Assembly: GCF_020176795.1 (NCBI RefSeq) | Contig: NZ_JAIUKE010000075.1 | Coordinates: 1-33,322 of the forward strand | Length of the DNA: 33,322 nt | Direction: 5' to 3' | Source: Streptomyces sp. 8L | GTDB taxonomy: Bacteria > Actinomycetota > Actinomycetes > Streptomycetales > Streptomycetaceae | In this document: positions 15,199 through 27,600 of the stretch, in pieces | How positions within the stretch are numbered: position 1 is the first letter of the stretch | How the letters are laid out: the number at the start of each line of letters is the position of its first letter | Position numbers and translations under genes: made by a program | The notes under the pieces: model-generated | The model's database searches: none | The model's input: only the letters and a program-made list of their open reading frames with translations | What the model was told of the DNA's origin: nothing

Positions 15199-16922
15199 GT
15201 CGTCTCCATCTCCAGGCCGGCGGGCTTCCGCTCCGGCGGGGCAACGAGGCCGGGACGTCGTGGTACCGGGATGACGAGGTGGGTCGGCGGCGGCCCCGAC
15301 TCGTCGACGGAGGCGGTGAACTCCCTGCCGTCGTCGCGGCAGACGAACTGCATGACATGCCGGCCGGCCGCCGCGGCGCGGATCAGGCCGCCCGTGGTGG
15401 CCCAGACGCCCGACAGGTAGAAGTTCGCGAGGCCCGGCAGGCCCGGACCGTGCTTCTTGACGAGCTCCTCCAGGGTCTCCCCGCTCTCCACGAACGGCTG
15501 CCAGCCGAGCACCGTGCCGTCGTGGTTGCCCGTGTACCTGACCTGGGTGAGCGGACTGGACACGTCGCGCACGACGATCGCCTCCCCGATGCCGGGGAAC
15601 CGCTCGTCGAGGAACCGTACGAGCGCGGTGCGCGCCCTCCGTTTGGCCGCGTAGTAGCCGCGGCCGTGCCGCACGGGAAGCGTGTGGAGCTCCTGCCCGC
15701 CCCGGGTCCTGGTCAGCTGCTCGGGGCCCTCGTCCAGGGCGCGCCAGGGCGCGATGTCGCAGAAATACGTCGCGTAGACGACGGTCGTGCCCCTGGGGGA
15801 GAGCTCCGGGTAGTGGCGGTCGCGGAACTGCACGTTGATGCTCGGGTGGCGGATGCCGGTCAGCTCGGCCGCCTGCGCGTCGCTCAGCAGGTATGTCGTA
15901 CAGGGGTCGCCCTCGGGGAACGGCCGGGAGAGGCCGAGGAAGAGGGTGAAGTAGCCGGGGAAGACCATGCCCGGCTCGTGCAGAGTCCTGGTGTACAGCC
16001 GCCGGTAGGCGTCGTTGAGATACCGGCCCCCCAGGAGCCTCAGCATCGTGGTGGGGCCGTCGCAGGCCGACACCACGATGTCCGCGCGCAGTTCACGCCC
16101 GTCGCTGAGGCGCACGCCGACCGCCCGGTCGTTCTCGACGAGCACCTCCTCGACCTTGGTGTTGTACGTCACCCGGCCGCCGAGCCCGCGGTAGCGCCGC
16201 TCGATCGACTTCGCGAGACCGAGCGATCCGCCCTCCGGCACCCCCGCGGACAGGTTCGCGTGCGAGGCGAGCTGGAAGTGGGTCGGCAGGACGGGGAACG
16301 CCGGGTGCCGCTCGTAGAGGACATAGTTGAACGCCTGGCGCAGCAGCGGGTCCTTGAACTTCGCCGAGTAGTCGGACATCAGCACCGAGATCGACTTGCG
16401 GACGGCGTTGACGTACGGGAGGAACGACGCGAGCATGCGCCAGCGCTCCACCCGCCCCATCAGGCCCACCGGTTTGAGGAAGGGATAGACGGCGAGCGCC
16501 CGGCGGAAGGCCCGCAACTGCCGGCAGAAGTCCCTGATCCGTCGCGCGTCGGCCGGGGAGAGCTCGGTCAGGTGGGCCTGGAGCCGGTCCGGGTCGGAGT
16601 AGAAGTAGACCGCACGGCCGTCCTGCCCGCGCACGATGTTGAAGACGTCGAAGTGACGCACCTCCTTGCCCTGCAACGCGCCGAGCTCCAGCCAGATCTG
16701 GTGCATCTCGTTGCCGGGACCGCTGCCCAGCAGCCAGCTCACACAGGCGTCCAGGGTGAAGTCCCCCCGTTCCCAGGCGGTGCAGCAGCCCCCGGGCGTC
16801 TCGTGCATCTCCAGTACCTGGGTGCGGTAGCCGTTCATCTGCGCGTAGGCGCCGGTGGAGAGGCCGCCGAGCCCCGCACCGATGATGATCATGGTTTCCC
16901 TGCCGTGCGGCGGACGCGCCAT
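15195..16922 (-). CDS. ftdD: PTM FAD-dependent oxidoreductase, phytoene-dehydrogenase-like (second copy)
   Basis: This 575-aa flavoprotein begins MARPPHGRETMIIIGAGLGGLSTG, with the dinucleotide motif GAGLGG at 15-20. The conserved ETPGGCCTAWERG segment follows, and the C-terminal FAD-binding signature is FYLSGVWATTGGLIRAAAAGRHV. It belongs to the CrtI-like family and is a diverged paralogue of the gene just upstream (same layout, GGCCTAW, GSLGLAKSIE/GSLGLARSVE, TYNTKVEEVLVENDRAVG/TYRARAERVLVEDDRAVG). In PTM pathways such enzymes drive reductive or redox-neutral ring closures on the polyene tetramate; which ring this copy forms is inference. The ATG at 16922 has AGGAG about 9 nt upstream and lies 20 nt after the ftdC stop. 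The upstream open frame overlaps ftdC and was not used. Confidence 0.92.
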   Translation of the reverse strand: MARPPHGRETMIIIGAGLGGLSTGAYAQMNGYRTQVLEMHETPGGCCTAWERGDFTLDACVSWLLGSGPGNEMHQIWLELGALQGKEVRHFDVFNIVRGQDGRAVYFYSDPDRLQAHLTELSPADARRIRDFCRQLRAFRRALAVYPFLKPVGLMGRVERWRMLASFLPYVNAVRKSISVLMSDYSAKFKDPLLRQAFNYVLYERHPAFPVLPTHFQLASHANLSAGVPEGGSLGLAKSIERRYRGLGGRVTYNTKVEEVLVENDRAVGVRLSDGRELRADIVVSACDGPTTMLRLLGGRYLNDAYRRLYTRTLHEPGMVFPGYFTLFLGLSRPFPEGDPCTTYLLSDAQAAELTGIRHPSINVQFRDRHYPELSPRGTTVVYATYFCDIAPWRALDEGPEQLTRTRGGQELHTLPVRHGRGYYAAKRRARTALVRFLDERFPGIGEAIVVRDVSSPLTQVRYTGNHDGTVLGWQPFVESGETLEELVKKHGPGLPGLANFYLSGVWATTGGLIRAAAAGRHVMQFVCRDDGREFTASVDESGPPPTHLVIPVPRRPGLVAPPERKPAGLEMETT

Positions 16923-16942
16923 GAACTCGTTCTCCTGTGTCG

Positions 16943-18625
16943 TCACGGGCCGGTGTGCCCTCTGGAGGCCCACCGGTCGAGCTGCGGCAGCCGCCCCAGC
17001 CTGCCGGTGTGCCAGAGCTGGGTGCCGGTGCTCTCCCACGCCCTGAACGGGACACCCAGTTCCGCGCACAGGTACTGGGTGGCGAAGCGGCCGGTGGACG
17101 CGGCGCGGATCAGGCCGCCCATGCCGACCCACTGCCCGGCCATGGAGAAGCCGCTGAGCCCCGGCAGCCGCATCCGGTCCTTGCCCACGAGGTCCGCCGC
17201 CACGTCGTCGGCGGCCGAGAACGCCTTCCAGGCCAGGATCGAACCGTTGTGGTTGCCGGTGTAGCGCCTCGTGGTCGCGGGCGAGGCCACGTCCACCAGC
17301 TCGATCCGCCCGGCCGTGCCGGGCCAGCGTCGCCCCAGGAACCCCCGTACGAACGCGGCCACTTCGCGCTTGCGCGCCCAGTAGGCCTTGCGGTCGGTAC
17401 GGCGCAGCGTCTTCCAGTACGTGTAGTCGCTGAAGTAGGTGCAGTGGACCACCGACTTGCCGGGCGGGGCGAAACCGTCCGAATAGCGCGAACGCAACTG
17501 GACCACCAGGCTGTTCTGCAGCGAGCCCGGCAGCCCCGCCGCCTCGGCCGCCGGGAGCAGGTACGTCGTGCTGTGGGCGTCCTCGGCGGGCAGCGGCCCC
17601 CGGATTCCGACGAACGCCGAGACCACGGCGGGGAAGAGGGTGCCGGGACGGTCCAGCAGATCGGTGTAGAGCCGGTCGATCCTCGGCCCGGTGTACCGGC
17701 CTCCCAGCAGCCCGTACACGGTGGTGCGCCCGTCGCACGCGGATACGACGTGCTCGGCGAAGTACCGTCTCCCGTTGCGGAGTTGGATGCCGACCGCCCG
17801 GTCGTCCTCGACCAGTACCCTCTCGGCGCGGGCGCGGTAGGTCACCGTACCGCCGAGCCCGGTGTACCGCTCCTCGACCGACCGGGCGAGCCCGAGCGAA
17901 CCGCCTTGAGGGAAGCCGGCGTTGCCGTGGTACGCGCTCGCCATGTTGAACAGGTAGGGGAGCAGCGGGAAGCCCTCCGGGTCCTGGAAGAAGATGTTCC
18001 TGAACGCCCGGCGCAGCAGCGGGTCCTCGAACCGGTCGGCGAACCGGTGCATCGGCGTCGCGGCGGTCCGCCAGAAGAGGCGGAACGCGGGCAGCACCGT
18101 GCGCAGCGTCGCCGCCCTCTCCCGTACGGTCCGCAGCGCGGGCGCGGTCAGGAACGGGTACAGCTCGATGTCCGTGAACCGCCGCAGGTCGCGGCAGAAG
18201 GCGCGGATCAGCCGGGCGTCCCGGGGCGAGACCCGCATCAGGTGGTCCTCAAGCCGGGCCGGGTCGTTGTAGAACGTCACGGACCGGCCGCTCTCGTCGA
18301 CGACCTTGTTGAACAGGTCGAAGTTGGTGATCGTCTTGCCGTCCAGCGCGCCCAGCTCGCGCCACACCCGGTTCGCGTCGTTTCCCGCGGCGGTGCCGAT
18401 CAGCCACTCGATGCAGTAGTCGAAGAGATAGCCGTCCCGCGACCAGGCCGTGCAGCAGCCGCCCGGCAGCACATGCTTCTCGAAGACGCGGGTCCGCATT
18501 CCGCTCATCTGCGCGTAGCAGCCGGTGGACAGCCCGGCCACTCCCGCCCCGATGACGATGACCCGGGGCGGGCTGCCCGGCGCCCGCTCTCTCCTGCTCC
18601 AGTCGGACTCGTCCTCATCCCGCAT
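16943..18625 (-). CDS. ftdC: PTM FAD-dependent oxidoreductase, phytoene-dehydrogenase-like (first copy)
   Basis: This 560-aa CrtI-like flavoprotein has the N-terminal FAD motif RVIVIGAGVAGLSTG (GAGVAG at 26-31), then VLPGGCCTAWSRDG. The C-terminal signature is SMAGQWVGMGGLIRAASTGRFATQ. Its ATG lies inside the end of the PKS-NRPS gene (11-nt overlap, different frame), with GGGAGGAG about 6-9 nt upstream, so production is tied to that of ftdB. Two such oxidoreductases plus one MDR reductase is the gene set of PTM clusters that make 5-5-6 ring systems, such as frontalamides and HSAF relatives. Ikarugamycin-type (5-6-5) clusters have one oxidoreductase. The ring prediction is therefore inference from gene content. 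Confidence 0.92.
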   Translation of the reverse strand: MRDEDESDWSRRERAPGSPPRVIVIGAGVAGLSTGCYAQMSGMRTRVFEKHVLPGGCCTAWSRDGYLFDYCIEWLIGTAAGNDANRVWRELGALDGKTITNFDLFNKVVDESGRSVTFYNDPARLEDHLMRVSPRDARLIRAFCRDLRRFTDIELYPFLTAPALRTVRERAATLRTVLPAFRLFWRTAATPMHRFADRFEDPLLRRAFRNIFFQDPEGFPLLPYLFNMASAYHGNAGFPQGGSLGLARSVEERYTGLGGTVTYRARAERVLVEDDRAVGIQLRNGRRYFAEHVVSACDGRTTVYGLLGGRYTGPRIDRLYTDLLDRPGTLFPAVVSAFVGIRGPLPAEDAHSTTYLLPAAEAAGLPGSLQNSLVVQLRSRYSDGFAPPGKSVVHCTYFSDYTYWKTLRRTDRKAYWARKREVAAFVRGFLGRRWPGTAGRIELVDVASPATTRRYTGNHNGSILAWKAFSAADDVAADLVGKDRMRLPGLSGFSMAGQWVGMGGLIRAASTGRFATQYLCAELGVPFRAWESTGTQLWHTGRLGRLPQLDRWASRGHTGP

Positions 18626-21600
18626 GGCGGGCTCCTCCCGTCAGCAGGTCCCGCACCAGCGCGGCGTTGCGGGGGAGGTGCTTGGGGTCGAGCAGGTCGG
18701 CGTGGGTGCCGGACCCGCGCAGAACGCGGGTGCCACCGGTGGAGCTGCCGTGCCAGGTCCCCGGGGAGCCGGCGTCGTACAGGCCGGCCTTGTCCTCGTC
18801 GGTCACCACACCCAATGGCGCCCGCACCGTGCCGGTGTTGGGGGTCCTGCCGCAGAAACCCAGGTAGTCCGCGGCGTGTTCGAGCGCGGTGGCGGTGACG
18901 ATCTCCGATCCCGTGTGCTTGTACAGGTGGAGGCCGAGCTCCGCCTCGAACGCCCTGATGCCCTCCTCGCCGGGCTCGTACCTCTCCAGGACGCGCCGGG
19001 AGTCGAGCACCACGATGTGGCCGAGCAGGCGTCCACGGGCTTCCAGCTCCTTGGCCACCTCGAACGCGAGGTTGCCGCCCAGCGAGTACCCGAGCAACTG
19101 GCAGGGCCCCTCGGGCGCGGCCGACTCCACGAGGTCCGCGTAGCGCGCCACCTTGTCGTCACCGGGCAGGTAGTTGAAGCCGATCACCCGGTACTCCGGG
19201 AGGTGCGCCGCGAGGCCCCGGTAGACGAGCCCGTGCCCGCCCGCGGGCGGGAAGCAGAAGACCGGCAGGCCCGCCCCCGGGTTGAAGGCCAGGTACGGCA
19301 ACTCCTCGGCCGTCGTGCTGTTGACGAGGTCCTCCACGGCCGCGGCCATGCCGTGCAGCGTCGTGCTCCGGTACAGCCGGCTGACCGGGACGCTCACACC
19401 GAACTCGGTCCGCACGTGGTGGAGGAGTTCGATCAGTTTGATCGAACTGCCCCCGGACTCGAAGAAATCGTCCCCGAGCCCAGGCCGCTCCGTCCCGAGC
19501 AGCGCTTCCCAGTGCCGGGCCATGCTCACCTGGTAGAGGGTCGCCGGGGCCTCGTACGCCCGCTGCCGGTCGTCGCCGCGTGGCACCGGGAGCGCGGCCA
19601 CGTCCACCTTTCCGTGGGCGGAGAGCGGCAGTTCGGCCACCTCGACGACGTACGAGGGCACCATGTACGACGGCAGCGCGTCCGCCAGACGGCGGCGCAG
19701 CGCGCGCCGGTCCAGCACGGCGCCGGGCTCGGCCACGCAGTAGGCGCACAGGGCCGCCTCCCCGGCGGCGTCCGGGCGGACCGCCACCACCGCCCGGGCG
19801 AGGCCCGGCACGCTCGTCAGATGCGACTCGATCTCGCCGATCTCGATCCGGTGACCGCGCAGCTTGACCTGGTTGTCGCCGCGCCCGAGCAGGTGCACCC
19901 GGCCGTGCGCGTCCCAGCGCGCCAGGTCACCGGTCCTGTACAGCCGGACGGGGACGGCGCCCGGCTCCCGGCTCAGCGTCCGGCTCGCGAAGCGGCGCGC
20001 CGTCCGCTCCGGGTCCCCGGCGTAGCCGAGCGCGACACCCTCGCCGCCGATCCACAGCTCGCCGGGAACACCGGGCGGCACCGGTTCGCCGCAGGCGTCG
20101 AGGATGTACAGCGTGCTGTTCCGCAGCGGCCTGCCGATCGGCACCGGCAGTCCGGGCTCCAGATCGTCCACGGGCCCCTCGAAGAACGCGCTGTCGACGG
20201 TCGCCTCCGTGAGCCCGTAGGAGTTGACCACCCGGGTACCGGGGCCGCACAGGTCGCGCAGCCGCTCGTACTCGGCGACCTTCCACGCGTCGGAGCCCAC
20301 CACCAGGAGACGCAGGAAGCCCAGCCGTTCGCCCTCCCGCTCGCAGTGGTCCATCAGGCCCCGCACGACCGCGGGGACGAACTCCGCGCAGTCCACCCGC
20401 TCCGCCCGCATCGTGCGGTGCAGCCGGGGCGTGTCGAAGACCAGGTCCCGGTCGGCAAGGACCAGGGTGCCCCCCGAGCACAGGGCCCGCACCAGGTCGC
20501 CGGTGAACACGTCGAACGACGGCTCCGCCATCTGGAGATGCACCCGCACCTCGTCCCCGAGCCGGTACGCCTCATGCCAGGCCCCGTACGCGGACGCGAG
20601 GTTGCGGTGGCTGACCCGCACGGCCTTGGGACGCCCGGTGGAGCCCGACGTGTTGATGATGTAGGCGGGCGAGTCCGGGTCGCCCGCCGCCTCGGGGGCG
20701 GGACCCTCGGTCTCCGCCGCGCGCAGGCCGTCCGGGGTCACCACCGCGGCCGGCAGCCCCGTGGCCCAGGGGACGCGGAAGTCGTCCACGACGAACAGGG
20801 CGGCGTCGGCGCTCCCGAGGATCTGGGCGACGCGGACGGCGGGCTGCTCGGGGTGGACCGGCAGGTAGGCGCCCCCGGCCTTGAGGACGGCGAGCAGGGT
20901 GACGATCAGCTCCGGCGACTTGCCGAGGCAGAGCCCGACGACCGAGCCCGCCGTGACCCCGAGCTCCCGCAGCCGCCGGGCCCTGGCGTTCGCCCGCCGG
21001 TCGAGCTCCCCGTACGTCAGGTGCTCGGACCCGCCCCGGGGAGAGGGCACCGACACGGCTACGGCGCCCGGATCGGCCGCGGCGGCGTCGCCGAACAGTT
21101 CATGCACCGTACGTTCCCGCTCCGGTGCCCGCCCGGCGCCCGCGGGACGTGCGGCGGCGCCGCTCCACTCGGCCACCAGCCGCTCGCGCTCCCGCACGCC
21201 GAGCATCCCAAGGCGCGGCGTGGGAAGGTCCGCGGACGCCCCCGTCATGCTGTCGAGCAGCCGGACGAAGTGCCCGGCCAGGCGCCGCACGGTCTCCGGC
21301 AGAAAGAGATCGGTGTTGTACTTGAGGACGCAGTGGAAGCTCCCCTCCGCCTCGTCCTCGTACACGGACAGGGTGAGGTCGAACTGGCCCTCTTCTTCCG
21401 GTAGTTCGATGTACTCCAGCCGGTAGCCGTACTGCTCGGCCGCCACCTTGTGGGTGAGCAGGATGAACATCGCCTGGAACACGGCCGAGCGGCTGGGGTC
21501 GTGTTGCAGGCCCAGCTCCTCCACCAGCAGGACGAACGGGTACTCCTGGTTGTCCAGGCCGTTCAGGACCGTCCTGCGGACCTGCGCCAGCAGCTCGCCG

Positions 21601-24600
21601 ACGGTGGGGCCCCCGGACAGGTCGGCGTGCAGGGGCAGCGGGTTGACGAAGTAGCCGTAGACGGAGGCGAATTCCTGCTGGGTGCGGCCGGTCACGGGGC
21701 TGCCGACGATGATGTGGTCCTGCCCGGAATAGCGGTGCAGCAGGAGGTAGTAGGTGCTCAGCAGCACCATGAACGGTGTCACACCGTGCTCCTGCGCCAG
21801 CGCGTGCACCCGGGCGCTGAGCGCGGCGTCGAGCACGAAGAACTCGGAGGCTCCGTTGTGCGTCTGGACGGCCGGACGGGGCTTGTCGGCCGGCAGGTCC
21901 AGGAGCGGTACCTCGGCCGGCAGGTGGGAGCGCCAGTAGGCGAGCATCCGGGCGGCGTCGGGACCGGCCAGGAAGCGGTTCTGCTGGTTGAGGAAGTCCA
22001 GGTAGCGCGCGGGCACCGGAGGCAGCGAGGGCTCCCGGCCCTGCTTCAGCGCCTCGTACACGGCAAGCAGCTCTTCGATGAAGGTGAACGTCGAGATCGC
22101 GTCAGAGACGATGTGGTGGACGGCCTTCATGATGATCCAGCGGTCCCGCTCGCGCCGGAACAGGCGGAAGCGGACCAGCACGTCCCGTTCGAGGTCGTAC
22201 GGTGCCCGGTACTCGCGGATGATCGTCCGCCGGATGTCCTCCCACTCCTGGCCCCCGACGTCGAAGAGGGCGAGATCGGGCTCGGCGCCCGAGGTGGTGC
22301 GCTGCACCGGCCTGCCGTCCTCCAGGCGGAAGGAGGCGCGCAGCGCGGGATGGCGCCCGATGAGCCTGCGTACGGCCTCGAACATCAGGTCCGGGTCGAG
22401 TTCCGCCCGCACCTCCACCGCGCCGCCGATGTTGTACGCGTACCCCTCCGGGTTGAGCTGCTTGAGGAACCACAGTGCCTTCTGGTTCTGGGTCAGGGGG
22501 TGGCACCGCTCGTCCGTGTACACCTCCACGGCGGCCCCGCGGGCGCCGGCGGCGGTCTCCGTCTCGGCCGCCATCCGGTCGACCAGGCCGTCGTACAGCT
22601 GCCCGGCCAGGTCGCCCACCGACGTGCCGCTGAGCAGGGCCACCACCGGCAGGGCGACGCCGAGTTCGGCCTGCACCCTGGCGCGCAGCTCCATCGCGAG
22701 GAGCGAGTCGAGGCCCACCGCGCCGAGCCCGGTCGACGGGTCGATCTGGTCCGCGGCCGTACGCAGGACCGTGGCGGTGAGCGTGGTGAACCGCTCGGTG
22801 ACCAGCGCCCTGCGCTCCGGCTCGCCGGCGGCACGGAAAAGGTCGAGGAACCCGGCGCCTCCCCCCGCCGTGCCGTCCTCCCGCGCGACCGCCGCGAGTT
22901 CGCTGACCAGCGGGGGCGGGGAGTCGTACCAGGCGAGGAACGCCGGCCAGTCGACGACCGTGGCGACGAGCAACTGGGCCCTGTCCTGTCCGATGACGCG
23001 TTCCAGGACACTCATGCCGGCGTCCGGGGACAGCGAACTCATGCCCCTGCTGTGGAGGTAGTGGCCGACCAGGCCGAGCTCCTCGATCATCCCCGTCGCC
23101 CAGGGGCCCCAGTCCACGCTCAGCGCGGGCAGGCCGTGCGCCCGGCGCCGGTGGGCGAGCGCGTCAAGGAACGCGTTGCCCGCCGCGTAGTTGGTCTGGC
23201 CCGCCGTCGTCAGCAGCGAGGCGATCGACGCGAAGAGCACGAAGTGCTCCAGCGGCTCGTCCCGCAGATGCCTGTCCAGCAGGTACGCGCCGACGGCCTT
23301 CGGGTCGTACACCGCGTCGAACGTCCGCCGGTCCATGTCGCCCACCAGGGTGTCCCGCACCTGGCCCGCCAGATGGAACACACCGCGTACGGGCGGCGCG
23401 CCCCAGCGCCGCTGCTCGTCGAGCCAGGCGGTCAGCGCGTCCTCGTCGGTGACGTCGACCGGCGCGGCCACCGCCTGCGCGCCGAGCGCCTCCACCTCCT
23501 TGAGCAGGGCGACCGCCCTGCCCTCCGCGGAGGCCGGATCGGCCGACGGCCATTCCCGCCGTGCCGGCACGGGGGTACGGCTCATCAGGACGAGCCTGCG
23601 GGCGCCGCGCCTGACCAGCGTCCGGCACAGGAGCCGGCCCAGCGCGCCGAACGCCCCGGTGACGAGATACGTGCCGTCAGGGCGCAGGCGCAGCGGGAGC
23701 GGCCGGGTCAGACCCTCCGCCGGCACCAGGCGGCTCGTGGCGCGCCGGCGCCCGCGCAGCCCGATCTCCTCCTCGTCGTCGATGAGGAACTCGCGGAGCA
23801 GCGCCGCGGCCTCCGCGCGGTTCCCGGGCGCGCCCGCTTCCCGCGCCGGATCGAGGTCGACCAGCTTGCCCCGGTGACCGGCGAGTTCCTGGTGCCGCAG
23901 CACGCGCGTGACCCCCCAGGCCGGCGCGGCCAGCGGCTCGGTGGCCTCCCCGGGGGACACGGGCTGCGCCCCGCGGGTGACGACATGCACCCGGCCGCCG
24001 CCGGCCCGGCCCAGGAGGGTCCGGGCGAGCGCGACGAGGGAGTACGCCCCGATGCCGCCCGCCCGCACCAGGTCCTTCCGCCCGCAGTCGGCGAGGGCCG
24101 GCAGGTCGAGGTTCCACAGGTGGATGACCGTCCCGCGGAAGGGCGTGCCGTCCCGGTCGAGATCCGCGAAGAGCGCCTCCCACTGGTCGGGGCGGTCCGG
24201 CGCGAGGGTGAACCCGCCGTCCTCGCGGCCGTAGACGGTCCCCGCCCGCACCGTGCGGCACCGCTCCCCGCGCGCCGTCACCAGTTCGGCGAAGGCGTCC
24301 CCGACTCCGGAGCCGTCGGTGAGGACCAGCCAGTCCTGGCCTTCCGGCGCGGCGAGCGCGCCGCCGTGGGCGCGGCCTCCGTCCTGCTCCTCCGGGTCCT
24401 GCCAGGGCCGGTCGGTCCACGCGGGTTCGGCGAGCCAGGAGTCGATCGTGCTCCGGGAGACACCCGTCGGCACCTTCTCCACATCGGCCGCGCGGAAGCC
24501 GCGCAAGAAGCCCAGCGCCGATCCGTCCTCGGCGTACAGCGCGAGGTCACCGACCAGCTCGTCCCCGTCGTCGCGCCGCACCGTGCCGTGCACCCACAGC

Positions 24601-27600
24601 GGCCGGTCGCCCACCGGGGCGAGACTCATCTCTTCGAGGGACAGGGGAAGCCGGATGCCGGTGCCCCGCGACGGCGTGTCCCCGCCGAGCGTGCCCAGCG
24701 CCAGCAGGGATTGGAAGCAGGCGTCGAGGAGAACGGGGTGGATGTGGGCTCCGGCGGCGTCGCCGCCGATGGCCGCCGGAGGCCGGACCTTCGCCAGGAC
24801 CTCGCCGGTGCCGAGCCAGACCTCCTCGATGCCCCGGAACGCGGGCCCGTAGTGGTAGCCGAGCGCGGCCAGCCCGGCATAGCACTCCTCGGCGGACAGG
24901 CGGCGCCCGCTGCGTTCCCGTACGGCGGCGGCGTCCAGCGCCGGCCCGGGGGAGCGGCGCTGGCCGGTGCGCACCACACCGCTCGCGTGCACCGCCCGCT
25001 CCGCGTCGGGCCCCGCCGGTACGGACGCGATGGTGAAGTCCGCGGTCTCCAGGGACACCGACAGCTGGACGGTCCTGGACTCGTCCTCCGCGAGGAAGAG
25101 CGCCTTGCGCAGGTCGACGGAGGCGAGCACCGCCTCCGTGCCGCCGGTCAGCGTCCGCACGGCCTGCACGGCCATCTCCAGGTAGCCGGCGGCCGGGAAC
25201 ACCACGGTGTCCTGGATGCGGTGATCGGCGAGGTACGGCAGCGTCTCCGTGTCGAGCCGGACCTGCCAGGCCGGTTCCGCGTGGCCGGTGCGGCGGCCGA
25301 GCAGCGGGTGGTCGAGCCGGCCGAGACGGACCTGCTCGACGGCCGCAGGCTCCGTCCAGTGGCGGGGGGGCCGCCACGGGTAGCGGGGCAGCGCGACCGT
25401 CCGCCCGGCCGGCTGGAGTACGTCCCAGGCGATCTCGATGCCGAGGGTGTGCAGCGTCGCGAGGGACGCGGCGACGCGCTCGGGCTCGTCCTCCGCGCGG
25501 CGCACCGAGGGCACGGTGACGCCCGTGCGCCCGGTGTGCTCCAGGCATTCGCGGATCGCGTGTCCGAGCACCGGGTGCGGCCCGATCTCCAGGAACAGGC
25601 GGTGCCCGTCGTCCGCGAGGGCGTCCACGGCGGCGCGGAAGCGGACCCTGTCGCGGACGTTCTTCCACCAGTACGCGGCGTCCAGTTCGAGGCCCCCGGC
25701 CGTCCCTTCCTGGCCGGTGAGGCGTAAGGGCACCCGCGCGGGCCGCGGCGCGAGGTCCGCGAGCGAGTCGAGCAGTTCGTCCTTGATGCGGTCCATCGCG
25801 GGGCTGTGGTACGGGACTTCCACGGTGAGGGACTTGGCGAAGATCTGCTCCGCGCGCAGTTCCCCGGCCAGCGCGGCGAGCGCCGTCGTGTCCCCGGCCA
25901 GGGTCACCGAGGCGGGGCTGTTGACGGCGGCCAGCGAGACCTTGTCCGCGTAGGGCCGCACGCGGCGTTCGGCCTCGTCCTCGGAGAGGCCGACGGCGAG
26001 CATGGAGCCCGCCCCGGCGAGGGTGTGCTGAAGCCGGCTGCGGTGGACGACGATCCTGATCGCGTCCTCCAGCGAGTAGACCCCCGCCTCGTAGAAGGCG
26101 GCGATCTCTCCCGTGCTGTGTCCCACGACGGCGTCGGGGCGTACGCCGTACGCGTGCCACAGGGCGGAAAGCCCCATCTGCACGGCGAAGTTGGCGGGCT
26201 GCGCGAGCCACGTCTCCGCCATCCTCGACCGGTCCTCGTCCGCCGACATCTCGTCGAGGAGCGACCAGCCGGCGATCCGGCGGATCTCCCGGTCGCACGC
26301 GGTGACCGCCTCCCGGAACACCGGTTCGCTCGCCAGCAGCCCCCGGCCCATGCCCCACCACTGCGGGCCCATGCCGGTGAAGACCCACACCAGGCGTCGC
26401 TCGGCGGTCTCCTGCTGCCGGCCCTCGACCACCCGGGGATGGGCCTCGCCCCGCAGATGTGCGGCCAGTGCCTCGTCCAGGGATTCCCGTGAGGAGTACA
26501 CGACGGACAGCCGTGACTCCAGGTGCTGGCGCCGGTGCGCGAGCGTGTGGCCCAGATCGGCGAGGCCGACCGCGGGGCCGTGCTCTCCCGCGAGTTCGCG
26601 GCGGATGCCGTCGGCCATCTCCTTGAGCGCGTCCGGGTGCCGCGCCGACAGCGGGAGGATGCTCCACTCCCGGCCGGTCGCCTCGGCGGCTTCGGCGGCC
26701 CGGGTGGCGTCGGTGGGGTCGGTGGTGTTGACGGCCTCGGAGCTCGGCGGCAGGGGCGCCCGGGGGCCCGGTGCCTCCTCCAGTACGACATGGGCATTGG
26801 TCCCGCCGAAGCCGAAGGCGTTCACACCGGCCCGGGCAGGCCCCTCGTGCTCGGGCCACGGGGTCGCCCGGGCGGGAAAGGTGTACGGCGACGCGTCCCT
26901 GTCGATGGCGGGGTTGACCTCTTCGAGATTGATGTGCGGGGGGATCGTGCGGTGTTCGAGCGCCAGGGCCGTCTTGATCAGGCCCGCGATCCCCGCCGCC
27001 GCCTCGGTGTGCCCGATGTTGGTCTTCACCGAGCCGACGTAGCACGCGGCTCCCGGGGCCCGTCCGACGGAGAGCGCCCGGGCCAGCGCGTTCGCCTCGA
27101 TCGGGTCGCCGACCGCCGTCGAGGTGCCGTGCGCCTCGACGTACTGGAGGCCGCCGGGGGCTATGCCGGCCTCGGCGCACACCCGCCGTACGAGGGAGAC
27201 CTGGGCCTCCCCGTTGGGCACGGTGATGCCGGGGGTCCTGCCGTCCTGGTTCACCCCGCTGGCGAGGATCACCGCATGGACCGGGTCGCCGTCCGCCAGG
27301 GCGTCCTCCAGCCGCTTCAGTGCGACCAGGCCGACCCCTTCGGCGCGTACGTAGCCGTCAGCCGCCGCGTCGAACGTACGGGAGCGGCCTTCCGGCGACA
27401 GGAAGCCGCCCTTCGTCTCCGCGACGGTGTACTGCGGCGCCATGTGCAGCAGTACGCCGCCCGCGAGCGCGAGATCGGTCTCCCCGCCCCGCAGGCTCTG
27501 GCAGGCCAGATGGACGGCCACCAGGGACGAACTGCACGCGGTGTCGACCGAGAGGCTGGGGCCGCGGAAGTCGAAGCAGTGCGAGATCCGGTTCGACACC

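Noticed and set aside
16943..18625. Carotenoid biosynthesis cluster suggested by two CrtI-like proteins
   Set aside because: No phytoene synthase, GGPP synthase or lycopene cyclase is present, and the genes are embedded and translationally linked in a PTM operon.
21450..25727. Very long plus-strand open frame (over 1400 codons) opposite the PKS-NRPS
   Set aside because: It mirrors the third-position GC bias of the minus-strand synthase, is rich in Arg/His/Gly/Gln without domains, and has no family motif. The same holds for the frames at 18525-21404, 16937-18898 and 15279-17264.
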